In this document: positions 52,324-61,509 of the stretch, piece by piece
Layout: every line of letters begins with the position of its first letter
Position numbering within the stretch: the stretch's first letter is position 1
Assembly (NCBI RefSeq): GCF_016924145.1
Contig: NZ_JAFFZO010000007.1
Location: forward strand, 23,936-87,935
Direction of reading: 5' to 3'
From: Amphritea pacifica
Lineage (GTDB): Bacteria > Pseudomonadota > Gammaproteobacteria > Pseudomonadales > Balneatricaceae
Length of the DNA stretch: 64,000 bases
The notes under the pieces: model-generated
The model's input: the letters and a program-made list of their open reading frames with translations, nothing else
Databases searched by the model: none
Told to the model about the DNA's origin: nothing
Translations under genes and position numbers: made by a program

Positions 52324-52929
52324 TCAATTCACCTCCACACGGGTGGTTCGGGGAATAGCGGTGGCAACATTGTCGGCCAGCAACACGATGTCCAATCCCA
52401 GCGGAAACGGGTCGGGCCGCGCGGTCAGATAGCTGATCAGGGTTGTCGGCAAAGAGACCACCGACAGGCTTCGCTGATCCGGTATGCCCGGCCCCTGCAG
52501 AGTTAACTGTGTGGCTCCCGGCAGTGCCATATCAGACAACTGCGCTACCTGAACCAGCAGGGTGCAGCCCCGATCCGGGTACTCGGCTGAACCCAGTTTG
52601 AGCTGATCCAGCGCGGGCAACTGATCAGCCCGGCAGAGCACGAAATCCGCTTCGCTGAGATCCCGGGTCAGATGACAACCGGTGTGAAAACTCAGATTCT
52701 TCGACACACTGTCGCTATTAAACGATTCGGCTAACCAGATCCGGGTAGTCGAATCCAGCAGCGCTAAGCAGGTTGAAAAGGCCGCCGGACACAGCGTCTC
52801 CAGTGCCCCGGACTGATCCAGTTGTTCAATCACACCCGGTTCGCTCATCACTTTAAGCAGCGACCGGAAAACCTGCTGTGCATCGGTGACTGCATCTTTA
52901 AAACCGGCCTGTAGTGCAATACTGTTCAT
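52324..52929 (-). CDS. phnH: C-P lyase core subunit PhnH
   Basis: A 201-residue subunit of the C-P lyase core (ALQAGFKDAVTDAQQVFRSLLKVMSEPGVIEQL at the start). It has no independent catalytic motif; it binds PhnG and PhnI in the complex. It is separated from phnG by 3 bp. Confidence 0.94.
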   Translation of the reverse strand: MNSIALQAGFKDAVTDAQQVFRSLLKVMSEPGVIEQLDQSGALETLCPAAFSTCLALLDSTTRIWLAESFNSDSVSKNLSFHTGCHLTRDLSEADFVLCRADQLPALDQLKLGSAEYPDRGCTLLVQVAQLSDMALPGATQLTLQGPGIPDQRSLSVVSLPTTLISYLTARPDPFPLGLDIVLLADNVATAIPRTTRVEVN

Positions 52930-52932
52930 CGC

Positions 52933-53382
52933 TTAGTCCTCCCCTCTGACCAGGGTAAAGAAATCTACTTTAGTGGCGGCGGTCACCTGCTGTTTCACCT
53001 GTTGAGACTCGCCAGCCTGCTGTTTCAACGGTTCAATTACGTTGTCCGTCAGGTGCTGATGAAAGTCAGACAGCTGTAACATCGCATCCAGCTGTGCCGC
53101 CCGCAGGGCATGGGGCTTATTACGCCCGGCAACATAGCTGAACCCCAGCGAGCCCCCCTGACTGCGGACCACGCAACGGGTGACGGTCATATCCCCCATA
53201 TTGAAGGCATCGCCTTTGCCGCCCATCCGGGCACGCACCTGGGTCAGGCCGATCTCCGGCGCACGTATAACGTCAAACGGCATATCACTGACCACTGAAT
53301 CGGATAGCTGCAATAGTGTCTCTGTGGGGGCTTGTGCCAGCACAGAGATCCAGTACTGGCGCTGCTCAGTAGTTATATTCAT
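52933..53382 (-). CDS. phnG: C-P lyase core subunit PhnG
   Basis: A 149-residue subunit with VIRAPEIGLTQVRARMGGKGDAFNMGDMTVTRCVV, the PhnG signature. With PhnI it forms the core that exchanges the adenine of ATP for the phosphonate. It overlaps phnF by 4 bp. Confidence 0.94.
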   Translation of the reverse strand: MNITTEQRQYWISVLAQAPTETLLQLSDSVVSDMPFDVIRAPEIGLTQVRARMGGKGDAFNMGDMTVTRCVVRSQGGSLGFSYVAGRNKPHALRAAQLDAMLQLSDFHQHLTDNVIEPLKQQAGESQQVKQQVTAATKVDFFTLVRGED

Positions 53383-54077
53383 GGTGTTGGTTCCACTCGA
53401 TATTCAAAGTAATCACTGCGGCTACGGGCGATTGAGTATTCACGCAGTGCGCCGGACTGCCTGCAATAGTTGCGGGTATGCACTTCCATGACCGGAATCC
53501 CGCGACTGATAGCCAGCTGGTTGCACTCATCAAAGGTTGGCATGCGAGCCCTTAACCGGGTGGTGCCCCGCTGCAGTACCAGATCAAAATTCTGCAGCAG
53601 ATAAGTATGCAGCGACCCCTCACTGAAGTTATTCAGCGCATCGTCCGGCAGATCAAACAGATAGTGACGGATCAGACACACCGGTTCGGAGCCGATAAAA
53701 CGACGGGTTTGTAACTCGATAATCCGGGGCGGATCGGCTAACGCCAGCCGTTCGGCCAGTGCCTCGGGTAACACCGCCACCCGGCACCCCACCACTTCGG
53801 TCTCCAGCCCCAGTCCAATCTGATTCAGGTTATGGGAGAATGCCGCCCGGTCATGCAGGGCATAATCGATCGGTTTCTGCACCACCCGGCAACCCAGCCC
53901 CTGATGGCGTCGCACCAGCCCATCCTGTACCAGCTCATCAATCGCCCGCCGAACCGTATGCCGGTTGACATCAAACCGATCTGCCAGCTGGTTTTCCGGT
54001 GGTAACAGGTCGCCCGGGGTATACTGGGCGCTGATCTCTTCTCTTAACTGAGTTGCAATTTTTTGGTAAATAGCCAT
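53379..54077 (-). CDS. phnF: GntR-family regulator PhnF
   Basis: A 232-residue GntR/HutC-family repressor. The winged HTH is QIATQL ... LPPENQLADRFDVNRHTVRRAIDELVQDGLVRRHQG, followed by a UTRA ligand domain. The start at 54077 is used rather than an upstream in-frame TTG at 54089. It lies between phnE and phnG, as in E. coli, and probably regulates the operon in response to a phosphonate-related ligand. Confidence 0.93.
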   Translation of the reverse strand: MAIYQKIATQLREEISAQYTPGDLLPPENQLADRFDVNRHTVRRAIDELVQDGLVRRHQGLGCRVVQKPIDYALHDRAAFSHNLNQIGLGLETEVVGCRVAVLPEALAERLALADPPRIIELQTRRFIGSEPVCLIRHYLFDLPDDALNNFSEGSLHTYLLQNFDLVLQRGTTRLRARMPTFDECNQLAISRGIPVMEVHTRNYCRQSGALREYSIARSRSDYFEYRVEPTP

Positions 54078-54109
54078 TTGTCTATACAAGTCCCGGGGCT
54101 AAAAAAATA

Positions 54110-54907
54110 TCAGATGAAGGCTTTGCGCAGCCGCTGAGACAACAGGTCGGTCAGGGTTACGCAGATAACAATCACGATCATCACGGCACAGGTTTGCTGA
54201 AACTGAAAACCACGAATACTCTCCCAGAGAATCACACCGACGCCCCCCGCACCGACCATGCCAACCACGGTGGCGGAACGCACATTGGATTCAAAACGGT
54301 AAAGTGAGTAGGAGATCCACAACGGCAGAACCTGTGGAATAACACCGTAAAGAATCTCTTCTAAAATATTGGCACCGGTTGCTCTGACCCCCTCGACAGG
54401 ACGGGGATCGATCGCTTCAACCGCCTCGGAAAAGAGTTTAGCCAGCACCCCGGTGGTGTGAATAAACAGGGCAAGCACCCCGGCAAATGGCCCAAGGCCA
54501 ACCGCCACAACAAACAACATGGCAAATACCATCTCATTGATCGCACGGGTCGCATCCATCAAGCGCCGCACCGGCTGGTAGATCCATACCGGCATCAGGT
54601 TTTCAGAACTGAGTATGCCGAATGGGATAGAAAGCAGTATGGCGAGTACTGTTCCCCAAAGCGCGATATGGATCGTAACCGCCATCTCTTCGAGGTAAAA
54701 CCTGATGTCACTAAAGTCAGGTGGAAAAAAGTCCGCAGCAAACTCCGCCATATTGCCCGCATCACGGATCAATACCATCGGGTTCATCTCGGCACCTTCC
54801 CAGCCCCATCCAAGCATGGCGAATAAAACACCCCAGCTCAGCGCGGCCATCCAGTTAAATGGCTTGCTGACTATGGTATTTTTATTGACGTACGCATCTG
54901 TAGTCAT
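54110..54907 (-). CDS. phnE: phosphonate ABC transporter permease
   Basis: A 265-residue inner-membrane permease with about five or six helices. The EAA loop [28 protein letters not shown] binds the ATPase. It forms with PhnC and PhnD the phosphonate/phosphate importer. A stable stem-loop separates it from phnD. Confidence 0.95.
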   Translation of the reverse strand: MTTDAYVNKNTIVSKPFNWMAALSWGVLFAMLGWGWEGAEMNPMVLIRDAGNMAEFAADFFPPDFSDIRFYLEEMAVTIHIALWGTVLAILLSIPFGILSSENLMPVWIYQPVRRLMDATRAINEMVFAMLFVVAVGLGPFAGVLALFIHTTGVLAKLFSEAVEAIDPRPVEGVRATGANILEEILYGVIPQVLPLWISYSLYRFESNVRSATVVGMVGAGGVGVILWESIRGFQFQQTCAVMIVIVICVTLTDLLSQRLRKAFI

Positions 54908-54936
54908 GGTCTGATTCCGTTTACAAAGCGGGAAAC

Positions 54937-54962
54937 CCGCAGCGCTTAAGCAAGCGCTGCGG
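54937..54962 (-). other. intra-operon stem-loop between phnD and phnE
   Basis: CCGCAGCGCTT and AAGCGCTGCGG form a perfect 11-bp stem with a 4-nt loop just after phnD. There is no T run, so it is not a simple terminator. Such hairpins often stabilise the mRNA of a highly needed binding protein or limit read-through. Confidence 0.75.
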
Positions 54963-54974
54963 TTGTCGGATCAA

Positions 54975-55988
54975 TTAAAGCGCAGCCGCCTGAAGCGCTG
55001 CCATACGACGGTTCAGTACCGCCAGTTGCTCATCAATCTCTTTGATTTTCTCAGCTTTTTCAGCATCGGACAGATCAGAATTGTTGATCATCTTCGCACG
55101 GTTTTTGAACAGTGCCAGCTGACGGATAGGCAGCAGTTGATCATCACTGGAGGCTTTGAATGGAGCCCATTGCAGGTCCTTCAGAATATCCAGCTCTTTA
55201 GCATCGTTCGTTTTGCCGTAGTTCATGAAGAAGTCATAGATTTTGCTCTTATCAGCTTCAGCCAGATTCTTACGCCAAACGATCGGGTCAGATGGGATCA
55301 GTGGAGATTTCCAGATAACCTTCACTTTATCGACCATCTCTGGATGAGTGATCGCTACACGACCAAGGTTCTCAGTGTTGTTGGTGGCAACATCAACCTG
55401 ACCGTTAGCAACCGCCATAAAGTTAGCTTCGTGGCTGGCATTGGTGACACGCTTAAACGCTTTTTTGGCATCAACACCGTTCTTGGCAAACACATAGTAG
55501 CTAGGCACCAGGAAACCAGAGGTTGAGTTTGGATCTCCGTTACCAAACGCCAGCTCGCTGCTGTTCGCCAGCACATCTTCAACACTGTTCAGTTTGTCAT
55601 TGTCTGCAGACGCCAGCAGTACACTCCAGTAACCAGGATTACCGGTGACATCAACCGTCTGAGCAAAGATCTCGCCACCCGCACGATCAACAGCTTCCAT
55701 TGCAGATTTATTGCCATACCAGGCAACATCTACTTTATTAAAACGCATCGCCTGAATAATGCCGGCATAATCAGAAGCAAAGAACGGCTTAACCTCCATA
55801 TTCAGCTTTTTAGACATATCAGCCAGAAACGGAACCCAGATAGTTTTCAGGTTCTGGGAAGTTTCGGTAGAGATAATGCCGAAATTCAGCGTCTTTAACT
55901 CTTCAGCCTGAGCCACACTGACACCAGTCAGCGCCGCAGTGATCGCCAGGCCAGCAGCCAGCTTCGAAAACACTTGCTTAAGTTTCAT
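54975..55988 (-). CDS. phnD: phosphonate-binding periplasmic protein
   Basis: A 337-residue solute-binding protein with a signal peptide (AITAALTGVSVAQA, cleavage near residue 28). PhnD features follow: LNFGIISTETSQNLKTIWVPFLADMSKKLNMEVKPFFASDYAGIIQAM and NKVDVAWYGNKSAMEAVDRAGGE. It delivers phosphonates to PhnE/PhnC. It is 29 bp after phnC. Confidence 0.96.
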   Translation of the reverse strand: MKLKQVFSKLAAGLAITAALTGVSVAQAEELKTLNFGIISTETSQNLKTIWVPFLADMSKKLNMEVKPFFASDYAGIIQAMRFNKVDVAWYGNKSAMEAVDRAGGEIFAQTVDVTGNPGYWSVLLASADNDKLNSVEDVLANSSELAFGNGDPNSTSGFLVPSYYVFAKNGVDAKKAFKRVTNASHEANFMAVANGQVDVATNNTENLGRVAITHPEMVDKVKVIWKSPLIPSDPIVWRKNLAEADKSKIYDFFMNYGKTNDAKELDILKDLQWAPFKASSDDQLLPIRQLALFKNRAKMINNSDLSDAEKAEKIKEIDEQLAVLNRRMAALQAAAL

Positions 55989-56017
55989 TGAAATTTACTC
56001 CGGGTTTTAGTTCAGTT

Positions 56018-56860
56018 TCACACAGGGTTAAGTTCAGGGTTTAGATCTAAATGAGCGTGTTTTGCAGGCACTTCATGTGCCTGAGATCCAAGCGTTCCTT
56101 CGGATATCCGGGTGCCGTAGAGATCGGTTAACAGAGAGGTTTCAAGCCCATCTATAGAGCCGTCAAAATAGATCTCTCCCTCTTTCAGCGCGATCGCACG
56201 ACTACAATATTTCTGCGCATATTCAACCTGATGCAGCGTTACCACAACGGTGATACCCATCTCCCGGTTGATCCGCTGCAGGGTTTCCATCACCTGCCGG
56301 GAAGATTCCGGATCCAGTGATGCGATCGGCTCGTCGGCCAGAATAATTTCGGCTTCCTGCATCAGCGCTCTGGCGATAGCCACCCGCTGTTGCTGGCCGC
56401 CTGAAAGATCAGAAGCCCGTTTCAATGCATGCTGACGCAGACCGACAGATTCCAGAGCCTCAAGTGCTTTTAGTTTCTCTTCATCGGTAAACCAGCCCAG
56501 CAGGCTGCGATAGGTAGGGATACGGCTCAGCGCACCAATCAACACATTGGTCTGAACACTGAGGCGGTTAACGAGATTGAACTGCTGAAAGACATTACCG
56601 ATACGGGCACGGGTAGCCCGCAGTTCCTTTGCCGGCCGGCCATTTTGCTGCACTTTGCGGCCCAGCACCTCAACCGTTGATGGCGAGTTACGATTGGCAA
56701 AGGTCAGTCCCGAAAGATGGCGCATCAGCGTTGACTTCCCGGAACCGGAAGAGCCAATCAACGCAACCATCTCACCTTTTTGCACCTCAATCGACACATC
56801 TTTCAGAACCGCAACACGATTGAAGCTTTTGCGCAAAGCAGTAATTTTGATAGCAGGCAT
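56018..56860 (-). CDS. phnC: phosphonate ABC transporter ATPase
   Basis: A 280-residue ATPase: Walker [16 protein letters not shown], signature [16 protein letters not shown], Walker [13 protein letters not shown]. The start at 56860 is preferred, with GGA 5 bp upstream; in-frame extension to 56887 is unlikely. It is the first gene of the transport/C-P lyase unit and follows a candidate Pho box. Confidence 0.96.
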   Translation of the reverse strand: MPAIKITALRKSFNRVAVLKDVSIEVQKGEMVALIGSSGSGKSTLMRHLSGLTFANRNSPSTVEVLGRKVQQNGRPAKELRATRARIGNVFQQFNLVNRLSVQTNVLIGALSRIPTYRSLLGWFTDEEKLKALEALESVGLRQHALKRASDLSGGQQQRVAIARALMQEAEIILADEPIASLDPESSRQVMETLQRINREMGITVVVTLHQVEYAQKYCSRAIALKEGEIYFDGSIDGLETSLLTDLYGTRISEGTLGSQAHEVPAKHAHLDLNPELNPV

Positions 56861-56928
56861 GAAATCCAATCCTCTATTTGATTGCATGCAAGCTTAGGCC
56901 GGATTTATGACAGCGAAGTTATCTAGAC

Positions 56929-56946
56929 ATGTTAGTTTTTTTACAG
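56929..56946 (-). promoter_or_regulatory. candidate Pho box before phnC
   Basis: On the minus strand CTGTAAA-N4-CTAACAT gives two imperfect CTGTCAT half-sites at the 11-bp phase of PhoB sites. A third, exact CTGTCAT lies in the same 11-bp phase two steps downstream (56907-56913). The phn operon is a known PhoB target, so phosphate-starvation control fits, though the sites are imperfect. Confidence 0.45.
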
Positions 56947-56993
56947 TTTTATTTACGCTGCGTGGCGAAACCAGAAGTATGTCACAAAGCGAT

Positions 56994-57605
56994 TTAGTAA
57001 CAGTACTTAACCAGAAAATCCTCACCCGACAGAGTCCGGAAATCATCCATTCGCTCAGCTAATATGGCATCATCCCAGTCCCACCAGCACAGCTGGTTAA
57101 ACCCCTGAATCACCTCATCACTGAAGCGTTTACGTATCGGTTTTGCCGCCACACCCGCGACAATGGTGTAGTCTTCAACATCTTTAGAAACCACTGCTCC
57201 GGCGGCGATCACCGCACCATTGCCCACAGTGACACCGGCCAGAATCACCGCGCCGTGGCCGATCCAGACATCGTTGCCAATGCTCACTGGCTGATCCCGA
57301 CGCCACTGAAAAAAGGATTCATCATCGTCACCTAAGCCATACATAGAACTGCGGTAGGTGAAGTGATGCATCGCCGCTTTTTCCACCGGATGGTTGCCTG
57401 GATTCAATCGGGTATGAGAGGCAATCGAGCAGAACTTACCTATCGTTGTATTAATGATATCGGAATCATTGCCCACATAGGCGTAGTCATCCAGGCGGGA
57501 ATTCACCAGTTTGCAACGCTCGCCAACCTCATTAAAGCGCCCAAACTCTACATCCATAACCTGCGCATCAGCCGCGATAGTGGGCTGTTCGGATAACCGT
57601 TTCAT
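56994..57605 (-). CDS. phosphonate-associated hexapeptide-repeat transferase
   Basis: A 203-residue left-handed beta-helix protein of the acetyltransferase type linked to C-P lyase operons (TIGR03308-like). Hexapeptide turns are visible from [22 protein letters not shown] to [10 protein letters not shown], and [23 protein letters not shown] resembles the substrate-binding His region. The start at 57605 has GAGAGAG 3 bp upstream. It reads in the same direction as phnC, 133 bp upstream, and may be transcribed separately. Substrate is unknown; acetylation of aminoalkylphosphonates, as by PhnO, is an option. Confidence 0.85.
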   Translation of the reverse strand: MKRLSEQPTIAADAQVMDVEFGRFNEVGERCKLVNSRLDDYAYVGNDSDIINTTIGKFCSIASHTRLNPGNHPVEKAAMHHFTYRSSMYGLGDDDESFFQWRRDQPVSIGNDVWIGHGAVILAGVTVGNGAVIAAGAVVSKDVEDYTIVAGVAAKPIRKRFSDEVIQGFNQLCWWDWDDAILAERMDDFRTLSGEDFLVKYCY

Positions 57606-58045
57606 AGTCTCTCTCGCTGCATCTCTGAAATGGGTGAGAGCGTAAGGATTATTGATGAAAGAAATATGACAGTTGGACGACACAAATGATCAGAGCAGAT
57701 CAACAGGCGCGGATTAAGAGTGTTGATTATCCGTCAGGAACTGCAAAACGGTAGCCTTGTGTGCATCCTTCCGGACGATAGCCAGCAAGCCGATATCCAC
57801 GCAATCTACCCATCACGGCTGGAGACCTCAGCAAAACGTAAAGTGTTTGTCACCCTACTCGAAACAGCACTGAAAAAGGTTTAAAGCGCCTCGTCTATAG
57901 GTTGAATGTATAGCCCATATCAAAAAGCGATATTGTACTTATATCAGGCAAGCCAATAAGTTTGTTTCTATGCTGATAAGGAGGGCTGATGTGGCACAGT
58001 TTATTTATGTGCCCAGCCCACTGAACATCTGATTGGATATGAGAG
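57606..58045. other. intergenic region holding a gene remnant
   Basis: About 440 bp between the hexapeptide transferase and the DUF1338 gene, transcribed divergently. It holds the C-terminal LysR remnant (57711-57884) and no intact gene. The sequence after the remnant is AT-rich and should contain the DUF1338 promoter. Confidence 0.6.
57711..57884 (+). pseudogene. C-terminal remnant of a LysR regulator
   Basis: An open stretch of about 58 codons without a start of its own encodes IIRQELQNGSLVCILPDD and then ADIHAIYPSRLETSAKRK, ending VFVTLLETALKKV and stop. The order (RQEL-x-G-LV-x-LPDD ... IHAIYPSR ... SAK-x-x-x-F) is the end of the LysR effector domain. The N-terminal four-fifths is missing. 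It is probably the relic of a deleted regulator. Confidence 0.7.
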
Positions 58046-58846
58046 ATGAACTACAAAACCTTTTTTGAAATGTTGTGGCAGGACTATATTAAGATCGCGC
58101 CACAGGCCCTGAGAGTACATGACCTGTTCACCCACCTGGGTGAAACCGTTATCAATGATCATGTGGCATTCAGAACCTTCTCCGACTGCTCCATCGACCT
58201 GGACCATCTGCAGCCGGTGATTCTGGCAATGGGTTACACACTGCAGGATCACTATCATTTTGAGCAGAAGAAGCTGGTTGCCCGCAGCTATTCCCATCCG
58301 GACCCCGCTGCCCCCCGTATTTTTGTCAGTGAACTGATGCGTCACCTTCTGAGTGAAGAGAGTCAGCGTATTCTTGAGTCTGTTGTTGCCCAGATCGATC
58401 CCGGCGCGGTTGATGGCCCGGAGATATTTGCCCGGGGACTGTTATGGCAGCCGATCACAGCCGCTGACTACGACACCCTGTCAGACGAAAGTGAATACGC
58501 CGCCTGGCTGGTGAGTATGGGTCTGAGGGTTAACCACTTTACCGTCAGTCTGAATCACTCACGGTCGCTGAAGGATATGCAGCAGGTTATCGATCTGCTG
58601 GAACAACACCAGTTCCCAATCAATCAAGCGGGCGGCGCTATCAAAGGGGAGCCAGCAGACCTTCTGGTGCAGTCGTCAACAATGGCGGATCAGACAGAGA
58701 TCAGATTCAGCTGCGGCCAGACAAGAACGGTTCCCACCTGTTTTTATGAATTTGCCATGCGTTATAAAAATGCAGAAGGTGAACTGTTTGATGGCTTTAT
58801 AGCCAATAATGCTGACAAAATTTTCGAATCAACCAACCGCGTATAA
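58046..58846 (+). CDS. short DUF1338 dioxygenase (2-oxoadipate type)
   Basis: A 266-residue DUF1338 protein. Members related to YdcJ/HglS convert 2-oxoadipate to D-2-hydroxyglutarate in lysine catabolism, using a metal bound by two His and a Glu. Those ligands appear as His39 (INDHVAFRTF), His164 (RVNHFTVSLN) and Glu235 (YEFAMRY), with Arg43 after the first. HglS is about 464 residues; this shorter form also occurs in plants and bacteria. Neighbours amaA and amaB support lysine degradation. Confidence 0.82.
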   Translation: MNYKTFFEMLWQDYIKIAPQALRVHDLFTHLGETVINDHVAFRTFSDCSIDLDHLQPVILAMGYTLQDHYHFEQKKLVARSYSHPDPAAPRIFVSELMRHLLSEESQRILESVVAQIDPGAVDGPEIFARGLLWQPITAADYDTLSDESEYAAWLVSMGLRVNHFTVSLNHSRSLKDMQQVIDLLEQHQFPINQAGGAIKGEPADLLVQSSTMADQTEIRFSCGQTRTVPTCFYEFAMRYKNAEGELFDGFIANNADKIFESTNRV

Positions 58847-59132
58847 ATACGGGGTCGGACAGGTGCCTCTATCGCCCTGCCGGACTGCTACAAAAACAGC
58901 CTGATGCTATTCGTGACCGTTATTTCTGGCTATAGCCCATGCCTGTATGGGCGTCAGGAAAACAGTATTTCTGCTCAATCTGTGCCGGGAATATGATCTC
59001 AGAAAAGAGCCACGAAAAGATTGTATAACCGTTGATTGATCCTCTGCCCGCCTCATCAGACTGACAGAGTGCCCAGCATACAACTCAGTGGATCGTTCGG
59101 ATAAGTAACATGATGTTAAAGGAAGTCCTGCC

Positions 59133-60455
59133 ATGAACAGTCATCACGATATCCGCTGCACACTCCCTGATTCTCTGTGGGCAGAAAGTGCCAGTCCGGC
59201 ACCGCTCACAACACCTTTTCAGGGACAAAAAAGTGCATCGGTGGTGATTATTGGCGGCGGCTACACCGGTCTTTCAACAGCGCTGCATCTGGCTGAAAAA
59301 GGGGTTGATGTGATTCTCCTTGAGGCACAAGAGATCGGCTTCGGCGGGTCTGGTCGTAATGTGGGGTTGGTGAATGCGGGTTTGTGGGTTAGCCCTGATG
59401 AGGTTGAAGCAACCCTGGGCGCTACCTATGGAGAGCGACTCAATACACAGTTAGCCGGGGCTCCCGATCTGGTTTTTTCGCTGATAGAACGCTTCGGCAT
59501 CCCGTGTGAAGCAGTGCGTAATGGCACTCTGCATCTGTCTCATTCAGCGCGGGGTGACCGAATCTTACTAAAAAGAGCGCATCAGTTGCAGACTCGGGGT
59601 GCCCCGGTTGACTTAAAAGATCAGGCCACAACCGCCCGGCTAACCGGCACAAACCGCTACAGGAGTTCCCTGTTTGACCCTCGTGCAGGGACGATTCAAC
59701 CGCTCAGCTATGCCCGCGGACTGGCACACGCCGCGCAATCGCTGGGAGCCAGAATCTATACCGGATCAGCCGTAACCGGACTCCGCAATAGCGGCGATGG
59801 AGAATGGACAGTCAACACCGCCAACGGCTCTGTCATTGCCGATCAGGTGGTTATCGCAACCAATGCCTACAGTGGACACCTTCACAAACCGCTGCAACAG
59901 TCGTTTATTCCACTCTTTTTTTTCCAGTATGCCACCCGTCCGCTGGCCCCAGAGCTGCTGGAAAAGATCCTGCCACAAAAGCACGGCTGCTGGGATACCC
60001 GGCAGGTGATGTCATCGATCCGCCTGGACAATTCCGGACGTCTGATTATTGGCAGCATCGGTAATGTAACAGATACAGGAAATGAATTTTTACAGAGCTG
60101 GGCCAGCCACCAGCTATCCAGGCTATTTCCAGATTGCTTTAAGCAGTCGGAGATAAGTCACAACCCTGACTTCTGGAGCCATGGCTGGTCCGGCCGGATC
60201 GCTTTTTCAAATGATCACCTGCCCCACCTTCACAGTCTTGCGCCGGGCCTGACCGCCTGCATTGGCTACAGCGGTCGCGGCATCGGCCCGGGCACGATGG
60301 TGGGTAAGTCACTGGCAGACTATCTGACAGGAATGCCACTGGAAGAGATGTTCATACCGGTCACGCAACTAAAACCGATCACTGCCCGGCGCACCCGGGA
60401 ACAGTACTATGCCCGGGGGGCAGATCTATACCACCTGTATCAGCGCATCATTTAG
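59133..60455 (+). CDS. amaA: FAD-dependent L-pipecolate oxidase
   Basis: A 440-residue D-amino-acid-oxidase-type flavoprotein: FAD-binding VVIIGGGYTGLSTALHLAEKG, then EAQEIGFGGSGRNVGLVNAG and a C-terminal GYSGRGIGPGTMVGKS. This resembles Pseudomonas AmaA, which oxidises L-pipecolate to 1-piperideine-6-carboxylate (lysine degradation). AmaB, the next enzyme, is encoded a few hundred bp away. It starts 286 bp after the DUF1338 gene, with a modest AAGGA ribosome-binding site. The alternative is another amine-oxidising DadA-type enzyme. Confidence 0.82.
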   Translation: MNSHHDIRCTLPDSLWAESASPAPLTTPFQGQKSASVVIIGGGYTGLSTALHLAEKGVDVILLEAQEIGFGGSGRNVGLVNAGLWVSPDEVEATLGATYGERLNTQLAGAPDLVFSLIERFGIPCEAVRNGTLHLSHSARGDRILLKRAHQLQTRGAPVDLKDQATTARLTGTNRYRSSLFDPRAGTIQPLSYARGLAHAAQSLGARIYTGSAVTGLRNSGDGEWTVNTANGSVIADQVVIATNAYSGHLHKPLQQSFIPLFFFQYATRPLAPELLEKILPQKHGCWDTRQVMSSIRLDNSGRLIIGSIGNVTDTGNEFLQSWASHQLSRLFPDCFKQSEISHNPDFWSHGWSGRIAFSNDHLPHLHSLAPGLTACIGYSGRGIGPGTMVGKSLADYLTGMPLEEMFIPVTQLKPITARRTREQYYARGADLYHLYQRII

Positions 60456-60477
60456 CCGTCATCTAACTGTCACCGGG

Positions 60478-61344
60478 TTAGCGGTCTGACTGCCTGGCCA
60501 GCTCTTCAGCCAGTTCCAGTTTTACACTCTCGATCACCGACAGCAGCAGTGGTGGTGGTAACGGTTTATTACGGGCATAGGCCAGACCAACCACGCGCTC
60601 CAGCTGCAAGCCGTTGACCTCGCGAATAATGATATCCTTTCTGCCATCGGTGGATTGTTTCGGCACCACCGACACCCCCAGACCCGCCGCCACCATATCC
60701 AGGGCATACTCTTCGGTGCGCACAGTCGCTTTGGTATTCAGAATAATCCCGCGTTTTTGCAGCAGAAACTTCCAGGCATCATTAAAATCACAGCGCCGTC
60801 GACTGATGTACGGCAGGTTATTCAACAGCTCAAAATCGATTGAGTCATGGATCTCCAGCGGATGTCCTTTGGGTAGCGCCAGTACATAACGGTCAGTCCA
60901 TAGCTTATGAAACGCTTCATCAGGCTCAACAATACTACTGGAGACGATGCGCAGATCAGATTCCTCAGCGATATCCACCAGCGTCAGATCAAGCCCTGGA
61001 ATCTCCCGGAATAGCGCTTTAATCACCCGACCGATCCGCTTACCCGACAAAAATGGCATCAGGCCGAGCCGTACTGGCAGAAACTCAGGCGTATCCTGAA
61101 ACTGTAGTTTAATCGACTGAATATCTCCCAGTACTTTGCGGGCATCGGGGTAGAGACGGGTACCCTCCGGAGTGGGCGTCACCCCTTTGGAGTGGCGCAC
61201 AAACAGCGCACAGTCCAGTTCAGATTCCAGTTGCTGAATAGCCGCAGAAATGGATGGCTGAGCGACAAAGCAGCGCTTCGATGCCGCGCTCAGACTCAGC
61301 TCCTCATATACCGCAACAAAGTAACGTAATGAACGAAAATCCAT
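60478..61344 (-). CDS. LysR-family regulator of the lysine genes
   Basis: A 288-residue LysR regulator: HTH DFRSLRYFVAVYEELSLSAASKRCFVAQPSISAAIQQLESELDC and an effector domain with RLGLMPFLSGKRIG. It is divergent from amaB (166 bp apart) and convergent with amaA, so it is the likely regulator of the lysine genes. A palindrome lies in the shared promoter region. Confidence 0.9.
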   Translation of the reverse strand: MDFRSLRYFVAVYEELSLSAASKRCFVAQPSISAAIQQLESELDCALFVRHSKGVTPTPEGTRLYPDARKVLGDIQSIKLQFQDTPEFLPVRLGLMPFLSGKRIGRVIKALFREIPGLDLTLVDIAEESDLRIVSSSIVEPDEAFHKLWTDRYVLALPKGHPLEIHDSIDFELLNNLPYISRRRCDFNDAWKFLLQKRGIILNTKATVRTEEYALDMVAAGLGVSVVPKQSTDGRKDIIIREVNGLQLERVVGLAYARNKPLPPPLLLSVIESVKLELAEELARQSDR

Positions 61345-61374
61345 AACAGTCTCTAATAGTTATTACCCCGAAGC

Positions 61375-61392
61375 CTATAGAATATCCTATAG
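61375..61392. promoter_or_regulatory. palindrome between lysR and amaB
   Basis: CTATAGAATATCCTATAG: two self-complementary CTATAG halves 6 bp apart, 30 bp upstream of the LysR start and about 120 bp before amaB. LysR regulators bind dyads in such divergent regions. The match to T-N11-A is loose. Confidence 0.4.
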
Positions 61393-61509
61393 CAATCATT
61401 TAACGATATAGTCTTTGACGATACCCCCTCCAGATATTTAGTATTTTTTTATACTGATATCGGTAGCTAAGCTTAGGTGGTTGAATAATCGCTTTTATAA
61501 GGGCTTACC

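Noticed and set aside
54937-54962. Intrinsic terminator after phnD
   Set aside because: The stem has no T run and the operon clearly continues with phnE.
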